From positions 14,396,720-14,460,719 of the forward strand of contig OX365950.1 in the NCBI GenBank assembly GCA_947247005.1: a stretch of 64,000 nucleotides of DNA. The letters run 5' to 3'. This document shows positions 23,076 to 33,469 of the stretch, one piece after another. The stretch is from Spisula solida (taxonomy: Eukaryota; Mollusca; Bivalvia; Venerida; Mactridae). The notes below the pieces were generated by a model. The model was given only the letters and a program-made list of their open reading frames with translations, did not search any database and was not told where the DNA came from. Position 1 is the first letter of the stretch, and each line of letters opens with the position of its first letter. The position numbers and the translations under genes were made by a program.

Positions 23076-23264
23076 CAGGTTACAGAACAGAACAGAACAG
23101 AATAGAATAGAACAGAACAGAACAAAACAGAACAGAACAAACAGTTTATTTAGCTTAAGCATATACAGCTCATCACTATAACAAAATAACATATATACAT
23201 ACATGAAAAACAAAATATACATTTTTAAATGGAAAATTAACAATATTAGAAGTGAGAATGTCAA
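23076..23264 (-). repeat. (TCTGT)n microsatellite, probable LINE 3' tail
   Basis: From 23078 to 23142 the plus strand is a near-pure run of the pentamer ACAGA with a few changes. On the minus strand it follows 'aataaactgt', a configuration seen where a non-LTR element ends in a short repeat tail. No LINE coding sequence was recognised next to it, so the assignment is tentative. Confidence 0.5.
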
Positions 23265-23658
23265 AACCCAAAATTTTTAATCTCATGATTGTGACTAATT
23301 ATTATCCAAATGGCGACTTTTGCTATGACTATGGACAGTTGGAATGCTGATGTAACTACAATATACAAATACGGGAATTACTGAATGCCAATACTAACAT
23401 GAGGTACTATTTTATCAAAACGTGAGAGGTTCAATATACTGCCATAGAAAGGTGATCAATTATTAATATCATATACACATAAAACATCTATACATACACA
23501 TTCATATACATTCATACACAGACACTTAAATACTCCTTTCCATTACCCGTGCTCATGCTTATTCATATACTTTCATTCATGTACATCATATCATGTATGT
23601 ACAAGCTATACCATATGACAATTAAAGGTATAATTATAGGTCAAGAATTACTAACATT

Positions 23659-25056
23659 TCACCCAGCTTCAATTTTTGCAACTTCTGTATGTTTTCTCAT
23701 GTGACCTGTCAAACCGCTTTTGTTTGTGAAGGCAGACCCGCATACGTCGCATTTATATGGCTGTTCACCAGTATGAATTCTCAAGTGACGAGTAAGCGTA
23801 CCATTTGATATGAATGCAGATGCGCAAACATCACACTTAAATGGTTTTTCCCCTGTGTGAGTTCTTATGTGATATATAAGACCATCTTTGGAAGTATATG
23901 CAGATTCACAGAAATCACACTTGAATGGCTTTTCAACAGTACTTTGTGTATGTTGTCTTATGTGTTTTGTAAGACCAAATTTGTATGCAGATGCATATCC
24001 ACATAAATCACACTTAAACGGTTTTTCACCCGTATGTACACTCCCATGACGATCAAGACTACTTTTGAATTGGAATGTAATTCCACATACATCACACTTA
24101 AATGGCCTGTCTTTAGAATGTGTTACTTTGTGATTAGTAAGACCAACTTTCTGCTTAAATGCATATCCGCATTCTTCGCACTTGAACGGTTTTTCATCTG
24201 AATGTAGTTTTCTGTGTGACGTAAGTTGACTTCTCGTCATGAATGTAGATCCACAAACATCACATTTATAGGGTCTTTCGCCAGTATGATATCGCATGTG
24301 AGCTGTTAGGTCGCCTCTAGTATTGAATAATGATCCACAAACACCACACTTAAACGGTTTTTCGCCAGTATGTATTCTCGTGTGACGTTTATGATGACTA
24401 CTGTGTGCGAATGCCTTTCCACACACATCACATTTAAACGGTTTTTCACCAGTATGTATTCTCATGTGACATCTATAATTATTGCTGTGTGCAAACGCAG
24501 ATCCACAAATTTCGCACTTATAAGGTTTTTCACCAGTATGTCTTCTCCTATGTAGACGTAATTGACTTTGGGTTATAAATGCAGACCCACAGACAACACA
24601 TGCGTATGGTTTTTCACCTGTATGCCTTTTCAGGTGAGCTGTAAGACTACCTTTGAGTGTAAAAGCCTTACCGCAAACACCACACACGAAGGGTTTTTCG
24701 CTGGTATGTTTACACCTCATGTGATCAGAAAGTTGATTTTTGGTAGGAAAAAAAGATCCGCAAATATCACACTTGAAAGGTTTTTCACCAGTATGTGTTC
24801 TCATATGACGGGTCAGACCACTACTGTTTGTGAATGCAGACTCACAAACATCACATTTGAAAGGTTTTTCGCCTGAATGTGCTCTCAAGTGCGCTGTAAA
24901 ATGACTTTTGGTTATGCAAACCGTTTCACAAAGGTCACATTTAAACACATTTTCGCCAGTATGTTTTCTCATGTGAGTGGACAGATTACGACGGGCAGAA
25001 AATGAAGACTCACATAGATCACACTTAAATGGTTTCTCACTCGGTCGTTCCATCAT
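23659..25056 (-). CDS. C2H2 zinc-finger protein, 16 fingers
   Basis: A single uninterrupted minus-strand ORF of 465 residues is made almost wholly of classical C2H2 fingers (C-x2-C-x12-H-x3-H) joined by TGEKPF/Y-type linkers. I count sixteen. Finger 4 has four residues between its histidines (HMRCKH), and finger 13 ([14 protein letters not shown]) lacks the usual aromatic. Such proteins bind DNA in the nucleus through successive fingers and are usually transcriptional regulators; no KRAB, BTB, SCAN or ZAD domain is present. The start is [15 protein letters not shown]. The frame stays open 14 codons upstream to a TAG with no Met, and a possible acceptor (ctatgcaag) lies just before the ATG, so upstream exons may exist. 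It ends EVAKIEAG. Target genes cannot be inferred. Confidence 0.93.
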   Translation of the reverse strand: MMERPSEKPFKCDLCESSFSARRNLSTHMRKHTGENVFKCDLCETVCITKSHFTAHLRAHSGEKPFKCDVCESAFTNSSGLTRHMRTHTGEKPFKCDICGSFFPTKNQLSDHMRCKHTSEKPFVCGVCGKAFTLKGSLTAHLKRHTGEKPYACVVCGSAFITQSQLRLHRRRHTGEKPYKCEICGSAFAHSNNYRCHMRIHTGEKPFKCDVCGKAFAHSSHHKRHTRIHTGEKPFKCGVCGSLFNTRGDLTAHMRYHTGERPYKCDVCGSTFMTRSQLTSHRKLHSDEKPFKCEECGYAFKQKVGLTNHKVTHSKDRPFKCDVCGITFQFKSSLDRHGSVHTGEKPFKCDLCGYASAYKFGLTKHIRQHTQSTVEKPFKCDFCESAYTSKDGLIYHIRTHTGEKPFKCDVCASAFISNGTLTRHLRIHTGEQPYKCDVCGSAFTNKSGLTGHMRKHTEVAKIEAG

Positions 25057-25701
25057 GTTCTTGCATAGATATTTGTTAAGTGTATTATGCTGTGTAAGCT
25101 ATTAATTTAACAGCAAATGCAATACAACATGGCAAATATCATAAGGTCATATTTATACTAGGAAATTAGTTATCACTTCATTTTATACTGGAAACAAGTG
25201 TCCACCCGTCTGTCTGCTATTTAAACAACACTTACACACTATATCCTGAAATATATAAGTGTACAGTATAAACAGAGGATAAATTAGGTATCATATTTAC
25301 GGAACTCATTAAATAATATTATATGATGCGAGCCTGAATTGAGCTTAAGTATGCTTCTGTTCGTATTTGTTTTACTGCCTACTTAGGTCCCACTGATGTC
25401 ATTTCGTGGAGGGTGCGGTGGGGTTAATAGATGGTCAAAAGATCATTTTCAAGTTGTTAAAATCGACGAAACCGGGTGTCTGTGGAAAGAGTGTAGGCCT
25501 ACTGGCTACATGCATTTGCAGACATTTGGTACTCTCGCGAACATAATGTTTACACATTTAATGCGAGTAGGTATTGCCCAGTAAGGATATTGTGACAGTG
25601 ATGTTGCAGTTTATATGTACGCAAAAAATCACAACCATTGTCTAAACAGGTAGAGCGAAGTTTAGTATGTTAGTTTAGAATTGAAATTATAGTTGTTTGT
25701 A
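25057..25701. other. no gene recognised (upstream of the zinc-finger gene)
   Basis: This flank should hold the promoter or first exon of the zinc-finger gene, but no clear TATA box, Inr or CpG cluster is visible. A 62-codon plus ORF at 25396-25584 has no recognised motif. Confidence 0.35.
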
Positions 25702-25913
25702 TAGTTCGCCGGAGATAACACTAGCCATGTTTACACATAAAAAGGAAAATTAAATACATTTTCGATGTTCTTTTTGTTCAATATTGTGCATATACACTTT
25801 TAATGATATACTCTTTTAATCTACACTGATAACTGACGGCCAGTCGACCGTGAAGTGTTTATAATTTGCTATGTTTGTTTATTTACAATGCTAGAGTTAT
25901 CCCCGGCGAACTA
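25702..25913. mobile_element. TIR MITE (212 bp), 'tagttcgccgg' ends
   Basis: TAGTTCGCCGGAGATAACAC at the left and the inverse of 'gagttatccccggcgaacta' at the right match over about 24 bp with two mismatches. TAG...CTA termini would suit a hAT-like element, but I saw no 8-bp target duplication. Confidence 0.72.
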
Positions 25914-26925
25914 TTCAGTATAAGCCTTTATAATTGGTTTTACACCATTTTAGTGGACTCGACCGCTGCTTCCCTGACTGGACTATTCAATTAGAAACTA
26001 ATCTTAGATGTATACACAGGGGACTCAAGTTTAGAAAATAAGTGTTCGATAATAAAACGCCTAACATGACTTAAATTCATATATTGCTTAAACTATTTAT
26101 CTTATTGAAAAATCATTTTACGTGTTTGTTAATAAATCTTTCCTACGTATAATTCAATTTAGTTTGTAATAAAATGTCATTTCGTTATTTTCTGGGTATA
26201 CTGCAAGCACACTCACAGGCAAAAGTGTCGGATTTTCAATGCAGGCTTTGTGTGCCAGTACTCTTAGTGTACTCCTATTTGTAAGACGTTGTAGGTACAC
26301 GAATTCGTCGAATACATTTGTTAAACGTTTTCTGCCTTTGTATTATTTTGCATCTGCAAATTTTCATAATGATGGTCTATTTCTACGCTTTCACCAACGT
26401 ACCCCACTTTGTGATTTTGAATGTCCGTCTGAATGTGTGAACGTTTTTTTGTTATTAACTTTGTGCATGCTTTTTAAAAAAATGACAGGTGATATTTAAA
26501 CATGCGTACATTTATTGTGAACATCTTATAAGTGACAGAATGTTCGTTAAAGGACTTCGTAGACGAAAGTCATACCGCATATTAGGATTAATTGCGCCCA
26601 TAGTGGGTGTTGAACATCCCACACTTTCGTCTGTGGTGATTATGCTTGCAGTATGCTCAGCTAATAATGAGATATCACATCATTACAAACTAAATTGAAT
26701 TATATGCAGGAAAGAGCAATTAACACGCCCGTAATATTTTGCTTTGAGTCAGGTGAGGCTTTTTTGAACTCCTTGGGTGTATGCTACATACGTGTTATAA
26801 ATTCCCTGCTTTTGAAATCATTTTAGAAATTAAACTTCACTCTAAAGTTCGGACATTTGAATTATTCTGACGCTCTGAAAGGCAACCAATCACATTATGT
26901 ACTCGGTAATTCAGTACTTGTTTAA
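25914..26925. other. no gene recognised
   Basis: ORFs of 86 and 69 codons (26239-26499 and 26489-26698, plus strand) carry no recognisable domain. A short imperfect hairpin with ACGAAAGT/ACTTTCGT arms lies at about 26560-26630. Confidence 0.35.
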
Positions 26926-26999
26926 GTTCAGAACACTGTATGGCGTACAATCGGACGTGACAGTTCAGAACACTGTATGGCGTACAATCGGACGTGACA
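26926..26999. repeat. perfect 37-bp tandem duplication
   Basis: The unit starting gttcagaacactgtatggcg occurs at 26926-26962 and again, with no change, at 26963-26999. Identity suggests a recent slippage or duplication event. Confidence 0.95.
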
Positions 27000-28634
27000 T
27001 AATTGAACTCTACGAGGATCAACAAAAACGCAAATAAATCCCCAAAATACTCTGACAACTTTCCAATACTAGACAAAATCGGTCAGATAATAGATTGGCC
27101 TATTACAACTACATAACTATAAAAACATTACATTCAGGAAATATCATCAAAATGGTTGGAAGAAAATAACATAGCAACCGTAACATATTATAGCTACACC
27201 GGTCCAACGTCATCGCCACGTCATTACATATTTATAATAGTCTACATACTCATTAAAGGCACAATTCATAATATATAACGTATTGAATGATTCTCAAAAA
27301 TAGCTGTACAACCTGATGTACTGCATAGACCTACCATCCGAAAATAAACTTTTCTCTTTTGCAACTTGCATGTAAATTATAAGAATTAGCTGCATACAAT
27401 GTACATTAATATTGACGACGTTATTTGACGTTATTGACGTCACATAGCATATTCGCATGTCAGCATTGATTTCACATGGCCACATACGAGAGAATATGCA
27501 AAACCGTCACATGTTTGTTTTGTATGCTATTACATATTTGTTGCATTATTCAATATTTGCATTGATACTTGGTTATACCGTATATGTATTTCATTCGAAA
27601 CTAGACTTTTCGTCGCCGATTTCTGTATTGCACTCATTTTCGAACTATACGACTTGGAAGCAATTAGCAAATAAACGAAATTTTGACGTCAAACTTTTTT
27701 TGAAATAATGAATGTAGAGTTATATCATAACGCATCCTTTAGATAACGATGAGAGTAGAATAATATTCACATACAACGTCGGCTTAGGATTATTTTGAGC
27801 TATCTACAAGAAGTCATTTTTCTAGATTATTTCACCCCTGGATTCATTATATGTTGAACTATCTAATGCATCCATAGTTTTCTTAAAGGAAGTACCTGTT
27901 ACGAAGTTTTCGCGTCACACCTTGCGCTAACGCAACACTTCACACTCAAAAGTAAGGGTTATTTTGATGTACGTGAGATAGCGCACTATAATTGTAACAA
28001 ATGTTTAACCTCCAATCAAAAAGAAGCATTTCGTCACGTGATTGGACACAAAAATACTAAAAATGGCGTCATTCCTTATAATATATTAACATTATTAACG
28101 ATAGCTAAAATTAGACATGACAATGATCAATAATAAATGAAACAATTTTGCTTAAAACGTTCTAATTTCAAGTGTTATCTCCTGATCATTGCTCAGTATA
28201 ATAATAAATAAAATCAAAATTTTGTTTCACTTTATGAGCTATTTCAAAACATATTTTTCAGTTTAAGATTGACCTGTTGTTCATGAGATATTAAAAATTA
28301 TAGTGAAGGTAGCTTATTCAAGTACAAATAATAATATTTTTATTTCTTGCAAATCGACCAATGTTGAGTGAAATTATCATCTCTGAATCTTTGAAGCTTT
28401 TTTTCGAAAAGTGAAATTGTGTAGTTAGCGCAAGATAATACTAAGGCGACGAAATGTAGTTCAATTATAATATAAACTACAAATTAAAGGCAAAGTTTGC
28501 AATAACACGAACATATATACAAAAGAATGTTCAATATACAATTTAACATTCTGATATAAACAATGTTTAAAAGGTTCATAGTCCATGATTACATTTAATT
28601 AATTAAGTTCAGATATATTAATAAATTCACATAC
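27000..28634. other. no gene recognised
   Basis: AT-rich. An 83-codon plus ORF (27457-27708) has hydrophobic stretches but nothing familiar. A TGACGTCA palindrome lies at about 27434-27441. Confidence 0.35.
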
Positions 28635-28787
28635 CTGGAACAAACAGTGAAACAATATTTAAGCATGTCAACTAAACGCCCAGAATAGTTTATGATATTC
28701 TGGAATATTTCGACTAGCTTATATATAGTAACTTTACTTGCTTCATTATCACATCTGATGGTTTCCTCTGATAAAGGTGATAATTCT
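28635..28787 (-). CDS. candidate internal exon, unknown protein
   Basis: On the minus strand, acceptor ccatcattag and donor GTATGTGA bound 153 nt, open in one frame with symmetric phase 2. It reads ELSPLSEETIRCDNEASKV, then TIYKLVEIFQNIINYSGRL and VDMLKYCFTVCSR. The composition (balanced acidic and basic residues, likely helical) looks coding. I do not recognise a family. No neighbouring exon was found within a few kb. Confidence 0.33.
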
Positions 28788-29265
28788 CTAATGATGGTAA
28801 ACATGTCATATTGATATTTTATTGTTATCCAGGAAATCACCCATTAAAAATTATTTGATTACTTATAATACAGAATACTTCACGTAAATTAATTGCTCAC
28901 AGCATTATGCATACAGATAAGTGAAATATACGTGGAAATAAAAGAATTAAGTACTAAATTAGCCACTTGGCATACGATATGATACAACTGTATGGGAGCT
29001 AGACACGTTCAACCAAATGACGATTTCTTAAAGATATATTGTTCTCTGCGTTACAACGTATAGCCGAGAACCACTGTCTCAACATGTACGTGGCCAAAAC
29101 TGGTTTGGTCAAGTTTTGTTGGTATAAAAGGTGATAAAATCACCGGAGCGGTTACTTCTAGCGAGATATTCATTCGTGTAGCATCTCAAATTTTCAAATT
29201 CAATTTTCATATGTAACTTTATATACAAATATATTTTACTACAACGCATTGTAAACTGCTGTATA
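28788..29265. other. no gene recognised
   Basis: AT-rich sequence up to the hAT element's target duplication. Confidence 0.3.
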
Positions 29266-29273
29266 CCATTTAT

Positions 29274-29795
29274 TAGGGGTGGGCCGATGCATCGAAATAT
29301 CGATGCATTGCGATTCCGAGGGTCCCGATAGTATGGATCGATAGTAAAGTCTCGATCCAATAACTATCGCCGATAGTTAGCTCAACAATCGATAGTTACG
29401 ATAGTTCCCGTTTTATAAATAAAGTTTATTATTAATAAAAAACAACTTCCGTTTTCGTTAAAAAACTAATTGTAACTAATTGTAAATAACCACACGTATC
29501 AAAACAGCCACAAATTGGCACAATGGACCAATATAGCCTTAAATTTATAAATCTATTTCTGTCGAATTCATTTTAAATCATTTCCACAAATAGTAGATTT
29601 TTATGTTGTACAAAATGTGATATCTTACACAGTGCAAATTAGCATTTACAAGTTAATATCTGGTTTTCAAATCTTGGCAATAACTATTGCAATAGTATCG
29701 CAATAGTTTCCAGCAATACAATAGTATCGCAATAGCACTTTCAGCAATACCAATAGTATTGCAATAGTCAAAATTTGACTCAATAGTCACCCCTA
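29274..29795. mobile_element. non-autonomous hAT element with 8-bp target duplication
   Basis: The element begins TAGGGGTGGGC and ends GTCACCCCTA. It is flanked on both sides by the identical octamer CCATTTAT (29266-29273 and 29796-29803). Eight-bp duplications and TAGGGGTG-type termini define the hAT superfamily. The interior repeats cgatagt/aatagt words (ccgatagttagctcaacaat, gcaatagtatcgcaatagtt) and has no transposase. The intact duplication implies a fairly recent insertion. Confidence 0.92.
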
Positions 29796-30040
29796 CCATT
29801 TATGGTAGAAAGTTGGTCTAAATGTAAAGTTGACCATAGTAACGAATGTTGTTCAAATTAAACAGTTAAACATGAACCTAAGTAACGTGGTCTTACGTTT
29901 GAGCTGACCTTATTATTGAGGTTGTTTTATTTACAGTTTAGTGGCATACTTTGATATTAATGTTGAAGCTTTTACATTTATAACGACACCATGCAATGTA
30001 GTGTGGAAGAAATATTATGTTAAATCATAATCCATTCGGC

Positions 30041-30122
30041 TGCGATAGAGTGGAAACAGTTTCCAGAGCATTTTCTTATAAAAGTTTATCTCTGGTTTTC
30101 ACCTGGTCCATTCTATCGCATG
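30041..30122. repeat. imperfect hairpin
   Basis: 'tgcgatagagtggaaacagt' is answered by the inverse of 'tggtccattctatcgca' about 60 bp later, giving an imperfect long stem. Confidence 0.45.
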
Positions 30123-30350
30123 GTCATACCGTATTGAATGTTATACGTTTTATTTGGTGATATTTAACTTTTGGGTACTTATGTTAATTCATAGAAACTA
30201 TTAATGTACTCTGTTTTAATAACATATAGTCACATATTCGTAATATACATTATCACCACCATGTTGCACGAATAAATTCGTTCTCGCCAACGCTAACTGA
30301 AACGGTGTTGTAGTTTTGTGTCAAGTAAGGTGTTGAGACCAACTATGATA

Positions 30351-30490
30351 TACACTTAACCGATTTAAAACAGTCGGTTTTTGATACATTGAAGCCTAGT
30401 GACTGACCCTAGATAGTCCATATTGGAACTTGACCTTGATTTCATCAAAACAATCATTCTGACCAAGATTCACTATAATCGGATAAAGAT
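30351..30490. repeat. solo TIR-element end joined to a ~144-bp array fragment
   Basis: 'tacacttaaccgattta' is the terminus of the 11017-12230 element family. Directly after it comes one degenerate array unit (gactgaccctagatagtcca, ttggaacttgaccttgattt). Confidence 0.6.
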
Positions 30491-30631
30491 AAATAGACCG
30501 GGCTATAAATAGTACCAGAACATAAACATTTGTATTTACATTTTGCATCTAAAGTGAACTAATAATGTGTATTTAATGCTAACTGATGAGATATGGAGTT
30601 CTATCAGTGAAATGAAACCTATATCAGTCAC

Positions 30632-30664
30632 TGGTTATCACCTACAATGTGACTGATATAAGCT
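30632..30664. repeat. 11-bp perfect hairpin
   Basis: ATATCAGTCAC and GTGACTGATAT are exact inverses separated by about 17 nt. Confidence 0.6.
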
Positions 30665-30856
30665 CCGCCCCCTCACAGGGACTACTTTAATTTACCAAAA
30701 TCTCAACACTAAAATGTCTGTAACTTTTTTATTACTGAACAGAAACATGTCATGTGGGGGTTTTTATTCTTAGTTAGACCATTTCCTACAAGTTAGTGTA
30801 TGACTTAATGCAAAATTCTCAAAAAAGTCGTTTTTACCTATTCACCATAATCCAAG

Positions 30857-30976
30857 ATGGCGGATTTTGAAGTGAAAAATATGAATGGAATAACATATTC
30901 ATACGTAGCCTATCCACAGTGGAAATTTGGCATAAAAAGTACCAGTTTTGACACCATAAAAGCATTAAATAAATAG
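30857..30976 (+). CDS. small ORF (39 codons) with good start context
   Basis: An ATG in the context caagATGG opens 39 codons reading MADFEVKNMNGITYSYVA, then YPQWKFGIKSTSFDTIKALNK, with TAG at 30974-30976. Composition is protein-like, but 'caagatggcgga' also occurs in repeats, and a foldback element starts 3 bp after the stop. It could be a short gene, a first exon or chance. No homologue is known to me. Confidence 0.22.
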   Translation: MADFEVKNMNGITYSYVAYPQWKFGIKSTSFDTIKALNK

Positions 30977-30978
30977 AA

Positions 30979-31128
30979 TATTTGTTTGTTTTGATTGAAT
31001 ATGGTTAATATCTCATATTGTAGTGATAAAATTTTAATATTTTCACTCGCGCTACGCACTCTTGAAAATATTAAATTTTATCACTACACAGTGAGATATA
31101 AACCATATTCAATCAAAACAAACAAATA
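30979..31128. mobile_element. 150-bp foldback element
   Basis: The left arm (tatttgtttgttttgattga, atatggttaatatctcat, then tagtgataaaattttaatat) is the inverse of the right arm with only a few mismatches over about 70 bp. A short 'ctcgcgctacgcactc' loop lies in the centre. Nothing else is encoded; the 84-codon ORF through it is fortuitous. Confidence 0.88.
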
Positions 31129-31159
31129 TCCTCTATGTATTAGCTTTATTACAATAACC

Positions 31160-31255
31160 GATAGGAAAATAGCTCAGTCAGTACAGAGGAAGGTCGAATC
31201 CCATCAAAGGCATGTTTTTATTCCGCGCGAGTTTGATCCCAGTTCATGATTTTCG
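31160..31255 (+). mobile_element. tRNA-derived SINE head (plus strand)
   Basis: TAGCTCAGTCAGTAC (31170-31184) matches the RNA polymerase III A box and gagtttgatccc (31229-31240) a B box. An alternative B box, aggtcgaatccc, lies at 31190. Cloverleaf pairing is not intact, so it is SINE-like and not a tRNA gene. Confidence 0.5.
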
Positions 31256-31325
31256 GCTAGAAAATATTTTTTTCTTTATAACTTTTTTATACTCTGTAAT
31301 TTGAAAATGATGAGATTTCTGATAA

Positions 31326-31430
31326 AAAATAAAGCCACAACGAGGATTCGAACCTGCGTACAAAAATATAAAGCCGGGTACATCAACAATTGGCGGATGC
31401 GTTACCTCACTTAGCCACTGTCCAGAGCTA
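31326..31430 (-). mobile_element. tRNA-derived SINE head (minus strand)
   Basis: On the minus strand TGGCTAAGTGAGGTA (31417-31403) is an A box and GGTTCGAATCC (31354-31344) is a perfect B box. The 5' and 3' ends (gctctgg, ttgtggc) do not form an acceptor stem, and the A-to-B distance is long for a tRNA, so this is a SINE. It faces the plus-strand SINE about 75 bp away. Confidence 0.65.
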
Positions 31431-31744
31431 AAATTACAAGAAATTATTGCAGCATTATCATATCTACCAACATTTTCGATTAAATGGATGTGAAGGTCAT
31501 TGTTGTGCTTATTTACCAGGCTAAATTTAGCCCGGCCAATTAATGTTTGTCCAACTATAATATCCAATGCAATATGTAGACTAGTAGGACAAGGACGATT
31601 ACTCTGTTAATCGGATACGACTTGATTACAAGGTGAAATCGGTTTCAATTTTGCAAAACCACTAAGTATTCTTAAACAATACAGATCCTACATATATCAT
31701 TGCATGAATACATTATATTTGTATGGTGACTGGTTTGTGCCATT

Positions 31745-32415
31745 CCGTGTTTTCGCCTTTTTGCCCTGAAAACTCAAAAGGTCGAAACGCAAAAAACTCG
31801 AGAAAATGGCTATTTGTCGCATTTTCGCCCCACGCGAAATGCGAAAACTCGCAACAATGAGGGCGTAAATGTGACATATCTAAAGCGAATACCCAACGAA
31901 AAACCTTCGCTCTTCGTGTGGCGCATCTTCATGTTTTCACCCTGCAATGCAAAACACAAAAAAGTCGAAAATGCGAATTGTTTTTTGCCTTTTCGCCCCG
32001 CCATGCTAATTTTTTTGTGTTTTCAACTTTTCATCTTCCACTTGCGCATGCGTATATCTTCTACACATATTCCTACCGTCTACCAGATTCGTGTATACAG
32101 TATGCCACTCTGTATATGAAGCTGGGTTTTTTTCTGCAAGTGATTGATGCCATTTGAAAATATTTTTGCATATAATTTTTTATGTGTAATAGATGTGCGC
32201 ATGCGGAACCAGAAGACGAAAGGTCGAAACATGTAGCATTTCGTCTTCGCCTGGCAGGACGAAAAGTCGAAAACACGAAGTCAGGTTTTCGCATGGCGGA
32301 GCTAAAAGAGGAAAACCCGCCGTCGCATTTTCGCCTTTTCGCCCACCGTGCGAAGAAATAAATGTTGTGTTTCGACCTTTGTTGTGATGCGACAAACAAA
32401 GGGCGAAAATGGGAA
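31745..32415. repeat. degenerate TTTTCGCC/GGCGAAAA motif cluster
   Basis: The words ttttcgcc, tcgcattttcgc, gaaaagtcgaaa and ggcgaaaatg recur on both strands more than twenty times, with a small outlier at 33270-33345. This produces overlapping Arg/Phe-rich ORFs on both strands (for example 31814-32119 plus and 32073-32399 minus) that are repeat artefacts. It stands out from the AT-rich surroundings by its CpG content and lies 90-760 bp upstream of a candidate first exon. Confidence 0.65.
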
Positions 32416-32508
32416 GTCGGGTCATCGCCTTAGTTATGTCGCTAAGCATAAACACTGTGTGGTAGCCTCAGTGAGCCTGTATGCCCAAAAATGCGCTGTG
32501 GATTCAAG

Positions 32509-32533
32509 ATGGCGGACGACAAACGCGAGCAAA
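32509..32533 (+). CDS. candidate first coding exon (MADDKREQ)
   Basis: ATG in the strong context caagATGG is followed by eight codons, MADDKREQ, and then AAA|GTAAGTG, a near-perfect splice donor (exit phase 1). The exon sits in a locally CpG-containing stretch downstream of the TTTTCG cluster. No second exon was recognised on the plus strand, so the protein is unknown. Long introns are usual in such genomes. Confidence 0.4.
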
Positions 32534-33469
32534 GTAAGTGTCTTTTGTTTTCGACCCAATCTTTTTAAATATGACAACCTACATCTTGAATGAATTATCA
32601 ATTGAAAGAGCTTGAATTGGCGATTCAAAGGGGACTATCCGTTTGTGCTGAAATGCCAACGTATTTCTGTAAAGTTTAACTGAACACGATGTTTTGTGAA
32701 AGTTCGAAAGTGAATCGAGAGACAAGAAGAAAATTGACGATATTTTCCCCAGAAAGAATACCAGTACATAAATAATCACACAAATCGGTAGAAATGGTCC
32801 TACCCGTCACACGTACCCATTGTTTTCTGATAAAAAAATCACTAAAAAAGATGTTTGAAAGGTTTGAAATTTTGGCTACTGTACTGTGCTGTGCAAAACG
32901 TGAACAATAACAAACATACCACTGTATAGCGCTGCGAATGCAATTTCTGTATAGCGCTGTGCTGAAGAACTAGCCAACACACAAGAGTTGTCTCTCTTTA
33001 AAATCAGGTAAAAAAAGTAAATCTTATGAACATCTGAAACAGCTTAAGGATACTGGAGCGGTGTAGTGCGCATGCGTCATTTTTCATAGTACGAGTTATG
33101 AGCCGCTTACAAATGTAAGAATGTGCCAAAATAATCTAAAATAATTCAAATTGAACAGTTTTGATACGTATTGTTGGAAAAACTTGTTTCACAATCGACC
33201 ATAAATAAATTAGTATAAACTAATATATTCACCCTAAATGTGGTAGTCTTAGCGTAAAATGGCCATTTTCTCTGGGCAAAAAGTCGAAAATACGAAATTT
33301 CGTGTTTCAACCTTTCGGATTTTTGGGGCTAAAAGACGAAAACGGGAAATGACACAAATCAGCCACCATATATTTGTGACAGCAGCATGCATGTTTATCG
33401 ACACATAAACAGGTAACAATTTTGAAATCGTCCCGGTCCTATCATGAAGCAAATACAATGTATTGCATT
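32534..33469. other. no gene recognised
   Basis: A ~55-bp segment at 33173-33232 is the inverse of 2213-2272. 'ctgtatagcgctg' occurs twice near 32925-32965. Otherwise nothing. Confidence 0.35.

Noticed and set aside
24370..24876. Plus-strand ORFs across the zinc-finger gene
   Set aside because: Antisense of the repeated finger codons.
31326..31430. Functional tRNA gene
   Set aside because: A and B boxes are good but acceptor and anticodon stems do not pair; better read as a SINE.
31814..32455. Overlapping ORFs on both strands
   Set aside because: Produced by the TTTTCG/CGAAAA repeat words; no domain and no splice signals.
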